Made by a program: the position numbers and the translations under genes | Notes under the pieces: model-generated | What the model was told of the DNA's origin: nothing | The model's input: only the letters and a program-made list of their open reading frames with translations | Database searches by the model: none | Shown here: positions 1-9,463 of the stretch, in pieces | Layout: the number at the start of each line of letters is the position of its first letter | Position numbering within the stretch: position 1 is the stretch's first letter | Source: Sorangium sp025924095 | GTDB lineage: Bacteria; Myxococcota_A; Polyangia; Polyangiales; Polyangiaceae | Length of the DNA: 64,000 nucleotides | Direction of reading: 5' to 3' | Assembly: GCF_051521505.1 (NCBI RefSeq) | Contig: NZ_CP150356.1 | Coordinates: forward strand, 8,370,001 to 8,434,000

Positions 1-1104
1 GGCCAGCGCATCGTCAAGCTGCTCGACTTCGGCGTCGCCAAGATGACCGACCAGAGCCTCGGCAACGGCGGGATGACGAAGAGCGGCGCGCTGCTCGGCT
101 CGCCCCTCTACATGTCGCCCGAGCAGGCGCGCGGCAGCGGCGCCATCGACGCGCGCTCGGACCTCTGGTCGCTCGGGATCAGCCTGTACCACGCCCTGTC
201 GGGGCAGCGTCCCAACCAGCACCTGACCGGCCTCGGCGAGCTCGTCCTGGCCATCTGCACGACCCCCGTGCGCTGGATCCAGGAGATCGCGCCGTGGGTG
301 CCGCCGGAGGTCGCCCACGTTGTGCACCGGACGCTGATCATCGATCCGGCCGGCCGCACCGCGAGCGCCGGCGAGCTCGCGGCGGCGCTGCGCGCGTTCC
401 TGCCGCACGGCGAGGCGATCGTCGAGGCGATGCTCGTGCCGCTCGACGCCGCCGTGCGCGCGTCGCGGGCGCCGTTCGGGGCCGCCGCGCCGTTCGGGGC
501 CTCCTCGGGACCGCCGCGCCTGTCGGGCGCGCCGTTCGACGCCGCGTCGACCCCGCCGCGCCTGTCGGGCGCGCCGTTCGACACCGCGTCGGGCCCGCCC
601 CGCCTGTCGGGCGCGCCGGCCGGGCCGCACGCGCTGTCGGGCACGGCGCCCGCCACGAGCATGGGGCTGTCGAGCCGCAGCGAGCGCCCGGCGTCGCGCG
701 CGCCCATCGCCCTGGTCGCCGGCGGCGTGCTGGCCGCCGCGATCGCGGGCGGGGCCGGCGTCTACCTCGCGGTGCGCAGCGGGTCGCCCCCGGCCGCCCC
801 CTCGGCCGCCCCGGAGCCCCCGCGCGCCGAGGCCGAGCCGCCGCCGCCGTCCGCGGGCGCCGAGACGAGGCCGGCGCCTCGCGCCGAGGCCGAGCCGCCG
901 CGCGCCGACGCGCCGGCGCCGGGGGACGCGCCGGCCGCGGCGTCATCGACGCCCGAGGCGCCGCCCTCGGCGACCGCGCGCGTCGCTGCGTCGGCGAGCG
1001 CGGGCGCCCTCGCGCGCCCGCCCGCGCCGAGGCCGCCCGCGGCCAGGCCGCCGTCGACTCCCAGGCCCCCGAGGAATGATGATGACGAGACATCGAGGAA
1101 ATAG
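1..1104 (+). CDS. Ser/Thr protein kinase, C-terminal part (5' end outside window)
   Basis: The reading frame is open from the first base and encodes the C-terminal half of an eukaryote-like Ser/Thr kinase. Visible kinase signatures are the metal-binding DFG (LLDFGVAKM) at about residue 10, the activation-segment end GSPLYMSPEQ, and subdomain IX (DARSDLWSLGISLY). The ATP-binding loop and HRD loop lie upstream of the window. After the kinase core comes a low-complexity linker with three near-copies of a PPRLSGAPFD unit (about residues 160-210), one membrane segment (about residues 235-258) and a Pro/Ala/Glu-rich tail of about 100 residues with a basic end. It therefore looks like a cytoplasmic kinase tethered to the inner membrane. 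The next gene overlaps its last 29 bases, which suggests coupled expression. Confidence 0.9.
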   Translation, partial: GQRIVKLLDFGVAKMTDQSLGNGGMTKSGALLGSPLYMSPEQARGSGAIDARSDLWSLGISLYHALSGQRPNQHLTGLGELVLAICTTPVRWIQEIAPWVPPEVAHVVHRTLIIDPAGRTASAGELAAALRAFLPHGEAIVEAMLVPLDAAVRASRAPFGAAAPFGASSGPPRLSGAPFDAASTPPRLSGAPFDTASGPPRLSGAPAGPHALSGTAPATSMGLSSRSERPASRAPIALVAGGVLAAAIAGGAGVYLAVRSGSPPAAPSAAPEPPRAEAEPPPPSAGAETRPAPRAEAEPPRADAPAPGDAPAAASSTPEAPPSATARVAASASAGALARPPAPRPPAARPPSTPRPPRNDDDETSRK

Positions 1105-2134
1105 CCGCGTCGCGTGGTGTGTCGCCGCGCTCCTGTCGCTCTCCGCGGGCGTCGCCCGCGCGGAGCCCTCGGCGGATCAGGCCGCCGCGGCCGAGGCGCT
1201 CTTCCGCCAGGGGCGCGATCTCGTCGCGCAGGGCAAGCTCGTCGAGGCGTGCCCCAAGTTCGCGGCGAGCCAGCGGCTCGACCCGGGCTACGGCACCCAG
1301 TGGAACCTGGCGGACTGCCTCGAGCGGCTCGGCCGGACCGCGAGCGCCTGGGCCGCGTTCCGCGAGGCCGCGGACATGGCGAGCCGGGCTGGCCAGGCCG
1401 ACCGCGAGGCGAAGGCGGCGCGCCGCGCGGCCGATCTGGAGAAGCGGCTCGAGCGCCTCGCCATCGCGGTGAGCGCGCCGGCCGACGGGCTCGTCGTGCG
1501 GCGCAACGGCGCGGTCCTCGACGCCGGCGCGTGGAGCGCGCCGCTCCCGGTCGACCCGGGCACGCACCGCATCGAGGCGACCGCGCCCGGCAAGAAGCCG
1601 TTCTCGGTGGAGGCGCAGACCGCCGGCCCCGGCAAGGTCGTCACGGTGGCGGTCCCGCCGCTCGAGGACGACCCCGCGGCGGCCGGGGCGACCGCGGCGG
1701 CCCCGCTGCAGCCCGGAGGGCCATCCGCGCCGGCGCCCGGGGCGCCGCTCCGGCCGGTCGCGGGCGGCGACGGCGATGACGGCGCGAGCACCCGCCGCAC
1801 CCTCGCCTTCGTGGCCGGCGGCGTCGGCGTCGCGGGCGTCGTGACCGGCTCGATCTTCGGGCTCATCGCCAGCGCGCGGTGGGGCCGGGCCCAGGACGAC
1901 CACTGCCGGACCGCGACGCTCTGCGACGATCAGGGCGTGGCGCTGGTCGGCGACGCCAGGAGCGCGGCGACGCTGTCCAACATCGGCTTCGTGGTCGGCG
2001 GGGTCGGGCTCGCGGCCGGCGTCGCGCTGTTCGTGACGTCGCTCGGCGACGCCGAGCCCGCGGCGGCGCGGATCATGGTCACGCCCGCCGTCGGGACCAC
2101 CGGAGGCGGCCTGGGGATCCAGGGCCGCTTCTGA
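1076..2134 (+). CDS. TPR/PEGA-like exported membrane protein paired with the upstream kinase
   Basis: This encodes 352 residues with an N-terminal signal peptide ending near SAGVARAEP, a TPR-like helical region (about residues 35-125; ALFRQGRDLVAQGKLVEA, then NLADCLERLGR), and a beta-rich PEGA-like stretch (about residues 130-200; VDPGTHRIEATAPGKKPF). A Pro/Ala linker and two glycine-rich hydrophobic segments near the C-terminus follow. The start overlaps the kinase gene in another frame. The same architecture recurs at 23675-24787, again directly after a kinase gene, so the pair looks like a repeated functional module. The biochemical role is unknown; scaffolding or sensing at the envelope is an inference. 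Confidence 0.82.
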   Translation: MMMTRHRGNSRVAWCVAALLSLSAGVARAEPSADQAAAAEALFRQGRDLVAQGKLVEACPKFAASQRLDPGYGTQWNLADCLERLGRTASAWAAFREAADMASRAGQADREAKAARRAADLEKRLERLAIAVSAPADGLVVRRNGAVLDAGAWSAPLPVDPGTHRIEATAPGKKPFSVEAQTAGPGKVVTVAVPPLEDDPAAAGATAAAPLQPGGPSAPAPGAPLRPVAGGDGDDGASTRRTLAFVAGGVGVAGVVTGSIFGLIASARWGRAQDDHCRTATLCDDQGVALVGDARSAATLSNIGFVVGGVGLAAGVALFVTSLGDAEPAAARIMVTPAVGTTGGGLGIQGRF

Positions 2135-2230
2135 CGGGCGGCAGCGGTCGCCTCTGACGCGCGTCTGACGCGCGGCGGCCGCCCGCGCGGCGCCCTCGTG
2201 GAAGAGCGCGCGCGCGAGGAGGAGCCCGCC

Positions 2231-3712
2231 TCAGTTCTCGACCACGAACTCCACGCGGCGGTTCTTCGCCCGGCTCGCGTCGTCGTCGCCCTCCGCGAGC
2301 GGCTTGTCCGGGCCGAAGCCCTCCGCCGTGAGCCGGCCAGGGCTGACGCCCTTCTGGATAAGGTACTTCCGGACCGTGTCCGCGCGCTCCTGGCTCAGCC
2401 GGAGGTTCAGCTCGCGCGTGCCGGTCTCGTCGGTGTGCCCCTCGATCCGCAATCGCTCGACCTCGGGGTTCGCCTTCATGACGAGCGCCACCTGGTCGAG
2501 GGTCCTGTACGACTCCGGCTCGAGCTCGGCCGACCCGGTCCGGAAGCGGACGGTATTCCGCATCACGATCTGGCCCTGCTCGTACGTGACCTGCGGTTCG
2601 CCCTTGTCCGGGCAGCCGTCGTCGTCCTCGACGCCGTTGATCGTCTCCTTCTCGTCCGGGCACTCGTCATCCGCGTTCGCCACGCCGTCCTGATCGTCGT
2701 CGGCGTCCTCCTCGGGGCAGCCGTCGCTGTCGTAGTCGGCGTCGCGATCCTCGGGCACGTCGGGGCACTGGTCGCGCTCGTCGTCGACCCCGTCGCTGTC
2801 GCGGTCGTGCGAGGTCGGCGTGTACTTCACCCCCGCGAACGCGCGGAAGATCGGCACGCCGTAGCCGGCCAGCACGCCGATGCCCGGGCCCGCGACGATC
2901 TCCCACTCCTCGCTCGGGTTGATCTTCACGTAGCCGAGCGCCTCGAGCGGCGTCTCCTCTTCCTTCAGGTCGTCCGCGGTGAAGCCGATGCCGCCGTTCG
3001 CCTCGGCGCCGATCTCGACCTTCCCGTCGATGCCGCCGAAGCGGTAACCGAGGGCCGCCGCGTAGGTCAGCTCGCTCCCCGCCTCGACGTTCGCGTACGC
3101 CGTCCGCTCGCGGATCGCGACGCCCGCGTTGACGCCGAACCGCAGGCCGGGCGCGAACCGGTGATCGAGGATGATGCGCGGCCAGAACACCACGTTGCGC
3201 GCGCCGCCCGAGAAATCGCCGGTGTGCGTGGGCACGCGCAGCTCGGCCACGAGGCCGAGGCCGATGGAGTCGCGGTCGTCGAGGATGCGCAGCTTCGGCA
3301 CGAGCCGGATGTCGCCGATGCCCCCGAACGACGGCGAGCCCTCCCCCGACTGGAAGAGGAAGAACGGGATGTCGAGGCCGAGCGCGAACGGCTCGGCGAT
3401 GGTGACCGAGGCCATGAGATCGGCGCCCAGGCGGCCGCTCACGATCTGGGTCCGCAGGTCCCCGTCGCCCGTCGCGACGATGAGCGGGTTGCGCGCGTAG
3501 TTCAGCAGCAGCCCGAACTCCCAGGGGTCCTCGGGCTCCCGGACGCCGGAGCCCTCGGTGACCACGAAGGCGTCGTGCGTGACGGCGGGCTTGAAGCGCT
3601 CGATGTCGATGTCGGTCTCCTGCGCCGACGCGCCCGTCGCGGCGGCGAGGATCGTGAAGATCGTGCAGGTGGTGGCGGCGGTGGTCCGTGCGCGCATGGG
3701 TCTCCTCTTCAT
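2231..3712 (-). CDS. OmpA-family outer-membrane protein with thrombospondin type 3 repeats
   Basis: The 493-residue product has a signal peptide (cleavage near GASAQE), a beta-barrel-like region (about residues 35-300), an acidic run of TSP3 calcium-binding repeats (DRDSDGVDDERDQCPD and similar, about 300-370), and a C-terminal OmpA peptidoglycan-binding domain with LRIEGHTDETGTRELN and the end motif SRAKNRRVEFV. It probably anchors the outer membrane to the wall. The start was chosen because its ATG forms a 4-base ATGA overlap with the stop of the upstream gene. An internal ATG at 3697, preceded by GAGGAG, is an alternative start five codons later and keeps the signal peptide. Confidence 0.88.
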   Translation of the reverse strand: MKRRPMRARTTAATTCTIFTILAAATGASAQETDIDIERFKPAVTHDAFVVTEGSGVREPEDPWEFGLLLNYARNPLIVATGDGDLRTQIVSGRLGADLMASVTIAEPFALGLDIPFFLFQSGEGSPSFGGIGDIRLVPKLRILDDRDSIGLGLVAELRVPTHTGDFSGGARNVVFWPRIILDHRFAPGLRFGVNAGVAIRERTAYANVEAGSELTYAAALGYRFGGIDGKVEIGAEANGGIGFTADDLKEEETPLEALGYVKINPSEEWEIVAGPGIGVLAGYGVPIFRAFAGVKYTPTSHDRDSDGVDDERDQCPDVPEDRDADYDSDGCPEEDADDDQDGVANADDECPDEKETINGVEDDDGCPDKGEPQVTYEQGQIVMRNTVRFRTGSAELEPESYRTLDQVALVMKANPEVERLRIEGHTDETGTRELNLRLSQERADTVRKYLIQKGVSPGRLTAEGFGPDKPLAEGDDDASRAKNRRVEFVVEN

Positions 3713-4974
3713 CGGCCAGCCCCCGGTCCGCGGCGGGGACGTCTGCGCCAGGCGAGCGCGAGCCCGCCGGCGGCGAGCAGCGAGAGGGCGCCGCCGCCGA
3801 GGGGCGCGGGCCCCGTCGTGCAAGCGCAGGCGCCGCCCTGGACCGCATCGCCCTCGAGCAAATCCGGCTCGCCGGGCCCGCCCGCGCCGCTCGACGCAGC
3901 GCCGTCGACGCAGCGCCCGGTCGGCGCGCAGCGCGCGTCCGGGCCGCAACTGTCGCCGCCGAGCGAGCACGGGCTGCACTGCCCGCCCACGCACACGAGG
4001 CCGCCGCAATCGACGTTCGACGTGCAGCTGCCCGACGGCGCGGGGATGCACCGGTGATCCGGCGAGCAGTCCTCGTCCCCGGCGCAGTCGGTGTCGTCGA
4101 CGCACGACACCGGCAGCACGCAGTCGCCTGCGACGCACACGCCCGCGCCGGCGCAGTCCGCATCGCGGGTGCAGCCGGACGACGGGACGATCACGTCGGG
4201 CACGCGGTCGCCGTCCCCGTCGTCGGCCACGCACGAGGCGGAGAGGCCGATGTCGAGATCGCCCGGCCCGATTTCCGCGGCGTCGTTCACCGACCGGAAG
4301 TACAGGTTCGCCGCGCACGCCACGCTGACGCCCACGATGGCGAGATCGATGGAGCCCTGCACGTATGCCCGCGTCGCGTCGCCGAGCAACAGGGGATCGA
4401 CGTCCGTCCTTGCCTCGGTGGCCACCTGCATGTCGGTGACCGTGACGCGCTCGTAGCTCCCCGGCGGCTCCACGAACCTCCAGACGTCCGAGAGCGTGCC
4501 GTCGCCCTTCACGCCGAGCACGTACTCGTAGCCGCCCATCGACGCATCGGCCGTGAACTTCGGGTCGATCTCGGGCGCCCTCGCCGTGCCGCCGGTCCCC
4601 CGGTTCTTGTCGGCGTCGATGAACACGAAGAGCGTCGTCTGGGCGCCGATCGCGGTCGTCCCCGACACGTAGGCGCGCACCCAGAGCCGCCCGGCGTCGG
4701 CGACCGCGTAGGCGGTGCGGAAATCGATCGACTGCTCCGGCTCCGCGAACGTCGCCGCGCCGTCCTCGGCGACGTCCTCGTCGCCGTAGGGCCAGCGCGG
4801 CTCCCCGGTCCTGTCGATCGCGACGATCTCGTCGAGCACCGGCGTCGTCCGCCCGCCGGTCCACGTCTGAGCCGACGAGCTCTTCGGAACGAGCGCGACG
4901 GCGAGCGCCGCGCTCACAGCCAGGGGCGCGGCCAGCCGACGCCCCCTCCTCCACCCCTCTCGATGATGTGCCAT
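3709..4974 (-). CDS. Cys-rich secreted protein with MYXO-CTERM-type C-terminal anchor
   Basis: From this ATG the product has 421 residues with a twin-Arg-containing signal peptide (cleavage near KSSSAQ). The first half, rich in beta strands, resembles secreted cell-surface or carbohydrate-binding domains (residues about 40-240). The second half carries regularly spaced Cys (DADCAGAGVCVAGDCV, then DDTDCAGDEDC). The C-terminus is Cys-Ala-Cys, a glycine/leucine hydrophobic segment, and RRRPRR. That layout matches the MYXO-CTERM sorting signal of myxobacteria. The reading frame extends upstream to 5079, but the signal peptide fits best with this start. It is translationally coupled to the OmpA/TSP3 gene, so both are likely envelope components made together. 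Confidence 0.78.
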   Translation of the reverse strand: MAHHREGWRRGRRLAAPLAVSAALAVALVPKSSSAQTWTGGRTTPVLDEIVAIDRTGEPRWPYGDEDVAEDGAATFAEPEQSIDFRTAYAVADAGRLWVRAYVSGTTAIGAQTTLFVFIDADKNRGTGGTARAPEIDPKFTADASMGGYEYVLGVKGDGTLSDVWRFVEPPGSYERVTVTDMQVATEARTDVDPLLLGDATRAYVQGSIDLAIVGVSVACAANLYFRSVNDAAEIGPGDLDIGLSASCVADDGDGDRVPDVIVPSSGCTRDADCAGAGVCVAGDCVLPVSCVDDTDCAGDEDCSPDHRCIPAPSGSCTSNVDCGGLVCVGGQCSPCSLGGDSCGPDARCAPTGRCVDGAASSGAGGPGEPDLLEGDAVQGGACACTTGPAPLGGGALSLLAAGGLALAWRRRPRRGPGAGR

Positions 4975-5167
4975 GGCGGGCAGCATCCTCGCATAGGTCG
5001 CTGCAACCCTTGCAAATGAACGGCGAAACGCAGACGCGCTGCGCCCAGGGTACGCAAGGGTGCGCGCGCCGTGGCGCACGCAACCGAGCGCCCTGCTTTT
5101 TCAACGCTGGCCCTCCACGCCGCGATCTCCGGCGCGTCACCTCCGCTTGGCCGCGGGCGCGGGTTCT

Positions 5168-5190
5168 GTAACTGTCCATAGGTCAGTTAC
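5168..5190. promoter_or_regulatory. Inverted repeat in a divergent promoter region
   Basis: The 304-base gap 4975-5278 separates the minus-strand MYXO-CTERM gene from the plus-strand peptidase gene. It contains a perfect 7-bp inverted repeat, GTAACTG and CAGTTAC, with a 9-base spacer. The position between divergent starts suggests an operator serving one or both genes. No convincing -35/-10 pair was identified. Confidence 0.35.
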
Positions 5191-5278
5191 GCGTCGCTGC
5201 GCCTGTCTGGGCTCGGGTTACCGGGCTGCGGCCTCCGGCGGGCGAGATGAAGCGCCTCTTCCGATCGAAGGAGACCGG

Positions 5279-7780
5279 ATGCACTGCACTGTCCAGAAAC
5301 ACCGCCCCGGAGCGTTCCGGGTGGCCTGCCTGCTGCTTGGATCGCTCGTCGCGGCGTGCTCGGGGGAAGGCCCGGCGCCGCTCGAGGGGAGCGCGTTCGA
5401 CGTCGAGCGATACGATCTCCGGGGCGAGTTCGACTGGGAGCGGGGCCGCCTCGTCGCGACGCTGGGCCTCACGCTGTCGGTCACCGGCGACGGCCCGCGC
5501 GTCGTCGTGCTCGACAGCGCCGTCGCCGAGGTGAAGGAGGTCCGGCAGAGGGACGGCGGCGCCCTCCCGCACGAGCTCGATCCGACGCGCGCGGCGCTCG
5601 CGGTCGATCTCTCGAGCGTGCCCGAGGCGACGCGCGGCGAGCCGATCGCGATCGAGATCGACTACGAGGCGCTCTCCGGCGACGCGCTCCGCGCGGTGCC
5701 GGCGCGCATGGGCGATCCCGTCGCCGTGCGCGCCGTCTACACGGTGTCGGAGCCGCTCGGGGCGTCGCGGTGGATGCCGTGTCACAACGCGCCCTCGGAC
5801 CGGGCCTTGTTCTCGGTCGCGATGCGGGTCGACGGCGGCGAGTCGCTGATCGCGAACGGCGATCTCGTGAGCGACGAGGACCTCGGGGCCTCGGGCCGCC
5901 TCGTCCGTTACGAGACCGCCTATCCGCTGCCGCCTTACCTCATGGCGTTCGCGATCGGCGATTTCGAGGTCGAGCGCGGGGCGAAGGGGGACCTCCCCAT
6001 CGCGATCTGGCGCCGCCGCGGGCTGCCCGGCGATCACGGCAAGATGCTGGACGAGATCGCGCGCGCCATCGGCCGCTTCGAGGAGCTGCTCGTGCCGTAC
6101 CCGTTCGAGAAGTACGCGCTCGTGCTCCTGCCGGACTTCTCGGTGGGCGGGATCGAGCACGCGAGCATCAGCTTCCAGCGCGAGGAGCGGAGCACGGAGC
6201 CTGCGCTCGCCTCGGATCTCCTGCTCACGACGCACGAGCTCGCGCACCAGTGGTTCGGCGACCTGGTGACGGTGGAGACCTGGGACGACCTCTGGATCAA
6301 GGAGGGCATGGCGACGCTGCTCGAGCAGGAGGGCGTCCGCGCCTACACGGACGAGAGCGGCGCGGGGACGCTGAACGGCGACGAGCTCGGCCCCCACGCG
6401 GGCGATGCCGTCCGCGATCCATCGCTCGCGCCGGGCGAGAAGTACACGAGCGGCCCCTACGGCCGCGCCGCCTGGCTGCTCACCCAGATCCGCAGCCTCA
6501 CCGGCGAGGACGCCTTCTGGTCGGCGCTCCGCGGGGTGCTCGAGGAGCACCGCTTCGGGACGATCGGCACGGACGAGTTCCTCGACGCCTTCGCGCCGGC
6601 GCTCGGCCCGGAGGCGCTGGCCCGCGCGCGGCGCGCGGTCGCGGCCAGGGCGCTTCCCTGGCTCACGGTCGAGCCCGCGGCCTCCGGCGGGGCGTTCGTG
6701 ACGCTGCACGACCCGGACGGCGCGCTCGTCGCCCCGCTGGAGCTCGCCTGGGTGGCCGGGGACGGCCTCACCCGCGTGCAGACGCTCGCGCCCGCCGAGC
6801 GCGTCGAGGTCGCGCCCGGGGCGCCTTCCGAGCTCCTCGTCGTCGATCCGCTGGATCGCCACCCCGAGTGGGCCTTCCTGAGCACCGAGCGCGATCTCGA
6901 CGCCTACGCCGCGACGCTCGCCCCGCGCCGCATGCCGTCGGATCCCGACGCGGTCTCGCGCTTCCTCGACGTCGGCGGCGCGCACCAGCTCGCCGCGCTC
7001 CAGGGCGGCCTGCCCGCGGGGCTCGCGCCCGAGCAGCTCGAGGCGTTCGTGGTCGGCCTCGACGCCGAGGCGGCCCGGGCCGTCGCGCTCGCCGCCGCGT
7101 GCGACGCCGCGAGCGCGCCGGGCCTCGACGTCGAGGTCCGCGGCGCGTGGTCGAGCGTGCTCACCGGCATCTTCGCCGGGGCTCCCTACAGCTACGGGCT
7201 CGACTACGTCGACAGCTACGCGGCGTGCAGCAGCGTCGTCTCGCCCGAGGATCTGTTCGCCGACGACTGGTCCGCGCTGCGGACCGGGCTCGCGACCGGC
7301 GGCGTCTCGGACGCGCGGCTCCAGTACCTGTCCAAGTTCAGGTTGCCGCCCGACGCGGCGCTCCGCACGTGGGGCCAGGTCGCGCTGGCGTCGAGCTCGG
7401 TGCGCGCGCGCGTGCTCGCGCTCCGGCACCTCGCGGCGTACCTGGAGGGGCTCGACCCTGCCGCCCTCCCCGCGTGGCGCGCCTTCTTCGCCGGCGTGCT
7501 CCGCGGGACCGACGTCTCCGATGTCCTCACCGCGGATCTTGGCGCCGTGGTGGCCTCTGCCGCGCCCACGGCGGCAGGCAACGAGGAGGCGCTGGAGGGC
7601 CTGACTCGGGTGCTCCGCGCGCCCGCGGCCCGCTCGGTCCACCCCCGCGCCGTCTGCGCGGCCCATGCGTTGACGGGCGGTGACGAGCAGGCGTTCCGCC
7701 GCTTCGCCGCGGGTCTCGACGGCGCCGACTTGACGGATCTCGCCGCGGCCTTGCTGCGTACTCCCTCCGACTGCGGCTGA
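5279..7780 (+). CDS. M1 family zinc metallopeptidase (aminopeptidase N-like), lipoprotein
   Basis: The 833-residue product begins with a lipoprotein signal (LLGSLVAACSG; lipobox Cys near residue 25). The gluzincin zinc site is complete: HELAHQWFG at 319-327 with the third ligand Glu at 342 (LWIKEGMA). The substrate-recognition segment that reads GAMEN in classical aminopeptidases reads GGIEHAS here, so the N-terminal-amine Glu is kept but its neighbours differ. A long helical C-terminal region follows, as in ERAP-type enzymes. GAAGGAGACCGG directly precedes the ATG and fixes the start. It probably trims peptides at the periplasmic or outer-membrane surface. Exact specificity cannot be read from sequence. 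Confidence 0.92.
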   Translation: MHCTVQKHRPGAFRVACLLLGSLVAACSGEGPAPLEGSAFDVERYDLRGEFDWERGRLVATLGLTLSVTGDGPRVVVLDSAVAEVKEVRQRDGGALPHELDPTRAALAVDLSSVPEATRGEPIAIEIDYEALSGDALRAVPARMGDPVAVRAVYTVSEPLGASRWMPCHNAPSDRALFSVAMRVDGGESLIANGDLVSDEDLGASGRLVRYETAYPLPPYLMAFAIGDFEVERGAKGDLPIAIWRRRGLPGDHGKMLDEIARAIGRFEELLVPYPFEKYALVLLPDFSVGGIEHASISFQREERSTEPALASDLLLTTHELAHQWFGDLVTVETWDDLWIKEGMATLLEQEGVRAYTDESGAGTLNGDELGPHAGDAVRDPSLAPGEKYTSGPYGRAAWLLTQIRSLTGEDAFWSALRGVLEEHRFGTIGTDEFLDAFAPALGPEALARARRAVAARALPWLTVEPAASGGAFVTLHDPDGALVAPLELAWVAGDGLTRVQTLAPAERVEVAPGAPSELLVVDPLDRHPEWAFLSTERDLDAYAATLAPRRMPSDPDAVSRFLDVGGAHQLAALQGGLPAGLAPEQLEAFVVGLDAEAARAVALAAACDAASAPGLDVEVRGAWSSVLTGIFAGAPYSYGLDYVDSYAACSSVVSPEDLFADDWSALRTGLATGGVSDARLQYLSKFRLPPDAALRTWGQVALASSSVRARVLALRHLAAYLEGLDPAALPAWRAFFAGVLRGTDVSDVLTADLGAVVASAAPTAAGNEEALEGLTRVLRAPAARSVHPRAVCAAHALTGGDEQAFRRFAAGLDGADLTDLAAALLRTPSDCG

Positions 7781-7881
7781 GGCATCGCTCGCCGCGACAT
7801 GGCGCCTCGCCCGGCCGGCCTCGTTTCAAGGCGAGGCTGGCCGCCTGCGCCGAAGCGGAACGCTGCTAGGCTCCTCTGCCC

Positions 7882-8496
7882 ATGTCGGAGCTCATCCAAC
7901 TTCTTCGCCAGAACGCCCCGGTAGCTCGCCTCGCGGAGCACCTGGATGGCTTGACGCACGACGAGCGCCTCCACGCCCTGTCGACCACGACCCGCGCGGA
8001 TCAGCGGTCGCTCTACACCGCCGCGCTCCACGCCCCCCCGCTCACGCTCGACTTCTTCGTCCCGGACGGCACCCCGCGTCGTGTTGCAGTTCATCACAAG
8101 GGCAGGAACAGTCTTCCTCTCCCGTCCCTGCTCCGCTTCTTCGAGAAGCGCTTTGCCTTGCCCGAGGACGGCAGCGCGCGGCTCTTTGGTTACAACGAGG
8201 GGTTCACGCGCTCCTGGATTGGCCCTGGCTTCTTCGTCGCGCTCCCGACGGCGGGCAATCTGGCGTGGCAGGAGCGCGGCGCGGTCGTGATCGATTATTT
8301 CCAGGTCCCGGACGGCCCCGTGCCCGACGGCTGGCCCCCGGTCGTTCCCAACGGCAAAGGCCTCCAATTCTTTGTCTACAACGGAACGCGCGACTTCATG
8401 CGCCGGGTTTCAAAGGACGTGTCCATCGGCGCCGCGTTCAAGGGTGAGAAGTCGCTCGATCATTATTTCACGCTCTGTCGGTCCCCGTCGTCCTAG
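7882..8496 (+). CDS. Hypothetical protein, 204 residues
   Basis: No family was recognised. The protein has no signal peptide or membrane segment. It contains a helical N-terminus (about residues 1-50) and a globular alpha/beta body with aromatic-rich strands (FGYNEGFTRSWIGPGFFVA; GLQFFVYNGTRDFMRRVS). Composition and codon use look like those of genuine neighbours. It is monocistronic and converges with the next gene across a 35-base gap. A cytoplasmic globular protein is the most that can be said. Confidence 0.7.
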   Translation: MSELIQLLRQNAPVARLAEHLDGLTHDERLHALSTTTRADQRSLYTAALHAPPLTLDFFVPDGTPRRVAVHHKGRNSLPLPSLLRFFEKRFALPEDGSARLFGYNEGFTRSWIGPGFFVALPTAGNLAWQERGAVVIDYFQVPDGPVPDGWPPVVPNGKGLQFFVYNGTRDFMRRVSKDVSIGAAFKGEKSLDHYFTLCRSPSS

Positions 8497-8531
8497 CCCC
8501 CCTCACTTCCCAAAGGCGTATCCGCCGCTCC

Positions 8532-9212
8532 CTAGTTCGGCCCCGCCCCGCCCGTCCCCGACAGCCGCGCGATCATCCCCTTTCTCAGGAGCCCCACCTT
8601 GTTCCGCATCGCGGTCACCTGCTGCCGCATCCCGTCCGCCTGCTCCGCGAGGTCCACGATCCCCGCCTCCGTCGCCGCCTGAGCCAGCCCGCGCGCCTCG
8701 TCCGCGAGGCGCCCCATGCGCCCTTCGACCTCGTCCATGGCGGCCACCACCTCCCCGATCTGCTCGGGGCTCGTCGCCTCGCGCTGGCGCGCCGCGGCCT
8801 CCTGGACCAGCTGGTTGATGTTCCGCCCCTCCTCGCCGAGCGCCGCGAAGCGCTGGAACAGCTCCCCGAGCTGCTCTGCCCGCCGCTTGATCTCCTCGCC
8901 GCGCCCCGCGAGCCCCGTCGCCGTCGCCTCGTGGCGATCCCGCGCCGCGGCGATCGCCGCGATGAGCGACCCGAGCGCCACGCTCACGCGCTGCTGCGCC
9001 TCCGCGGCCTCGGTCGTCGACCTCGCGGCGCGCTCGAGCCCCTTGCGCGTGTCGAGGGGCAGCCTCCGCGCCGACTCCGCGAGCTCCTCGAAGCGGATGA
9101 GCTCGCGCTCGAGCGCGCGCGCCGCCTCGGCGAGCTCGCCCCCGCCCTTGCCGTGATCGTCCTTCCCGCCCCCGCCGCGGCCGTTCTTCTCGCGCTTGTT
9201 CACGTTGTGCAC
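8532..9212 (-). CDS. Coiled-coil-rich hypothetical protein
   Basis: From the GTG at 9212 the product is 226 residues. A charged Gly/Lys-rich N-terminus (about 20 residues) is followed by almost continuous predicted helix with heptad-like spacing (ELAEAARALERELIRFEELAE; EEIKRRAEQLGELFQRFAAL). No membrane segment or signal is visible. The helical pattern resembles methyl-accepting or structural coiled coils, but no signalling motif was found. The frame stays open to 9500 without another ATG; GTG at 9212 (AAGGGG upstream) or 9203 are the plausible starts. It is divergent from the CheB-CheR fusion gene 251 bases away. Confidence 0.6.
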   Translation of the reverse strand: MHNVNKREKNGRGGGGKDDHGKGGGELAEAARALERELIRFEELAESARRLPLDTRKGLERAARSTTEAAEAQQRVSVALGSLIAAIAAARDRHEATATGLAGRGEEIKRRAEQLGELFQRFAALGEEGRNINQLVQEAAARQREATSPEQIGEVVAAMDEVEGRMGRLADEARGLAQAATEAGIVDLAEQADGMRQQVTAMRNKVGLLRKGMIARLSGTGGAGPN

Positions 9213-9463
9213 TCTCGACCGCCCCTTGCGTCCGTCCGCGTGAGGCGCCCTGCATCCTGCACGATCCCCGGCCCGCGCGGCAGCCCCCGCTCTCGCCCGG
9301 CGCGCGATCCCGGCCGAGCGGCGCCGCCGCCACGGGCGTGTCGCGGGCGCGCCGGCGCCTGCGGCCCCCCTGCGCCGGCCCGGGCAGCGTGGTACCGGAT
9401 GGCCCCCTACGCCCGCGTCCGGTATCCTCGCGACCCCGATCCCCTCGCGGTCTGTTGTTGTCC

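Noticed and set aside
2231..5179. A single 982-residue minus-strand protein
   Set aside because: The part beyond 3712 is out of frame with the MYXO-CTERM gene, whose domains are clear; the OmpA gene has its own start and signal peptide.
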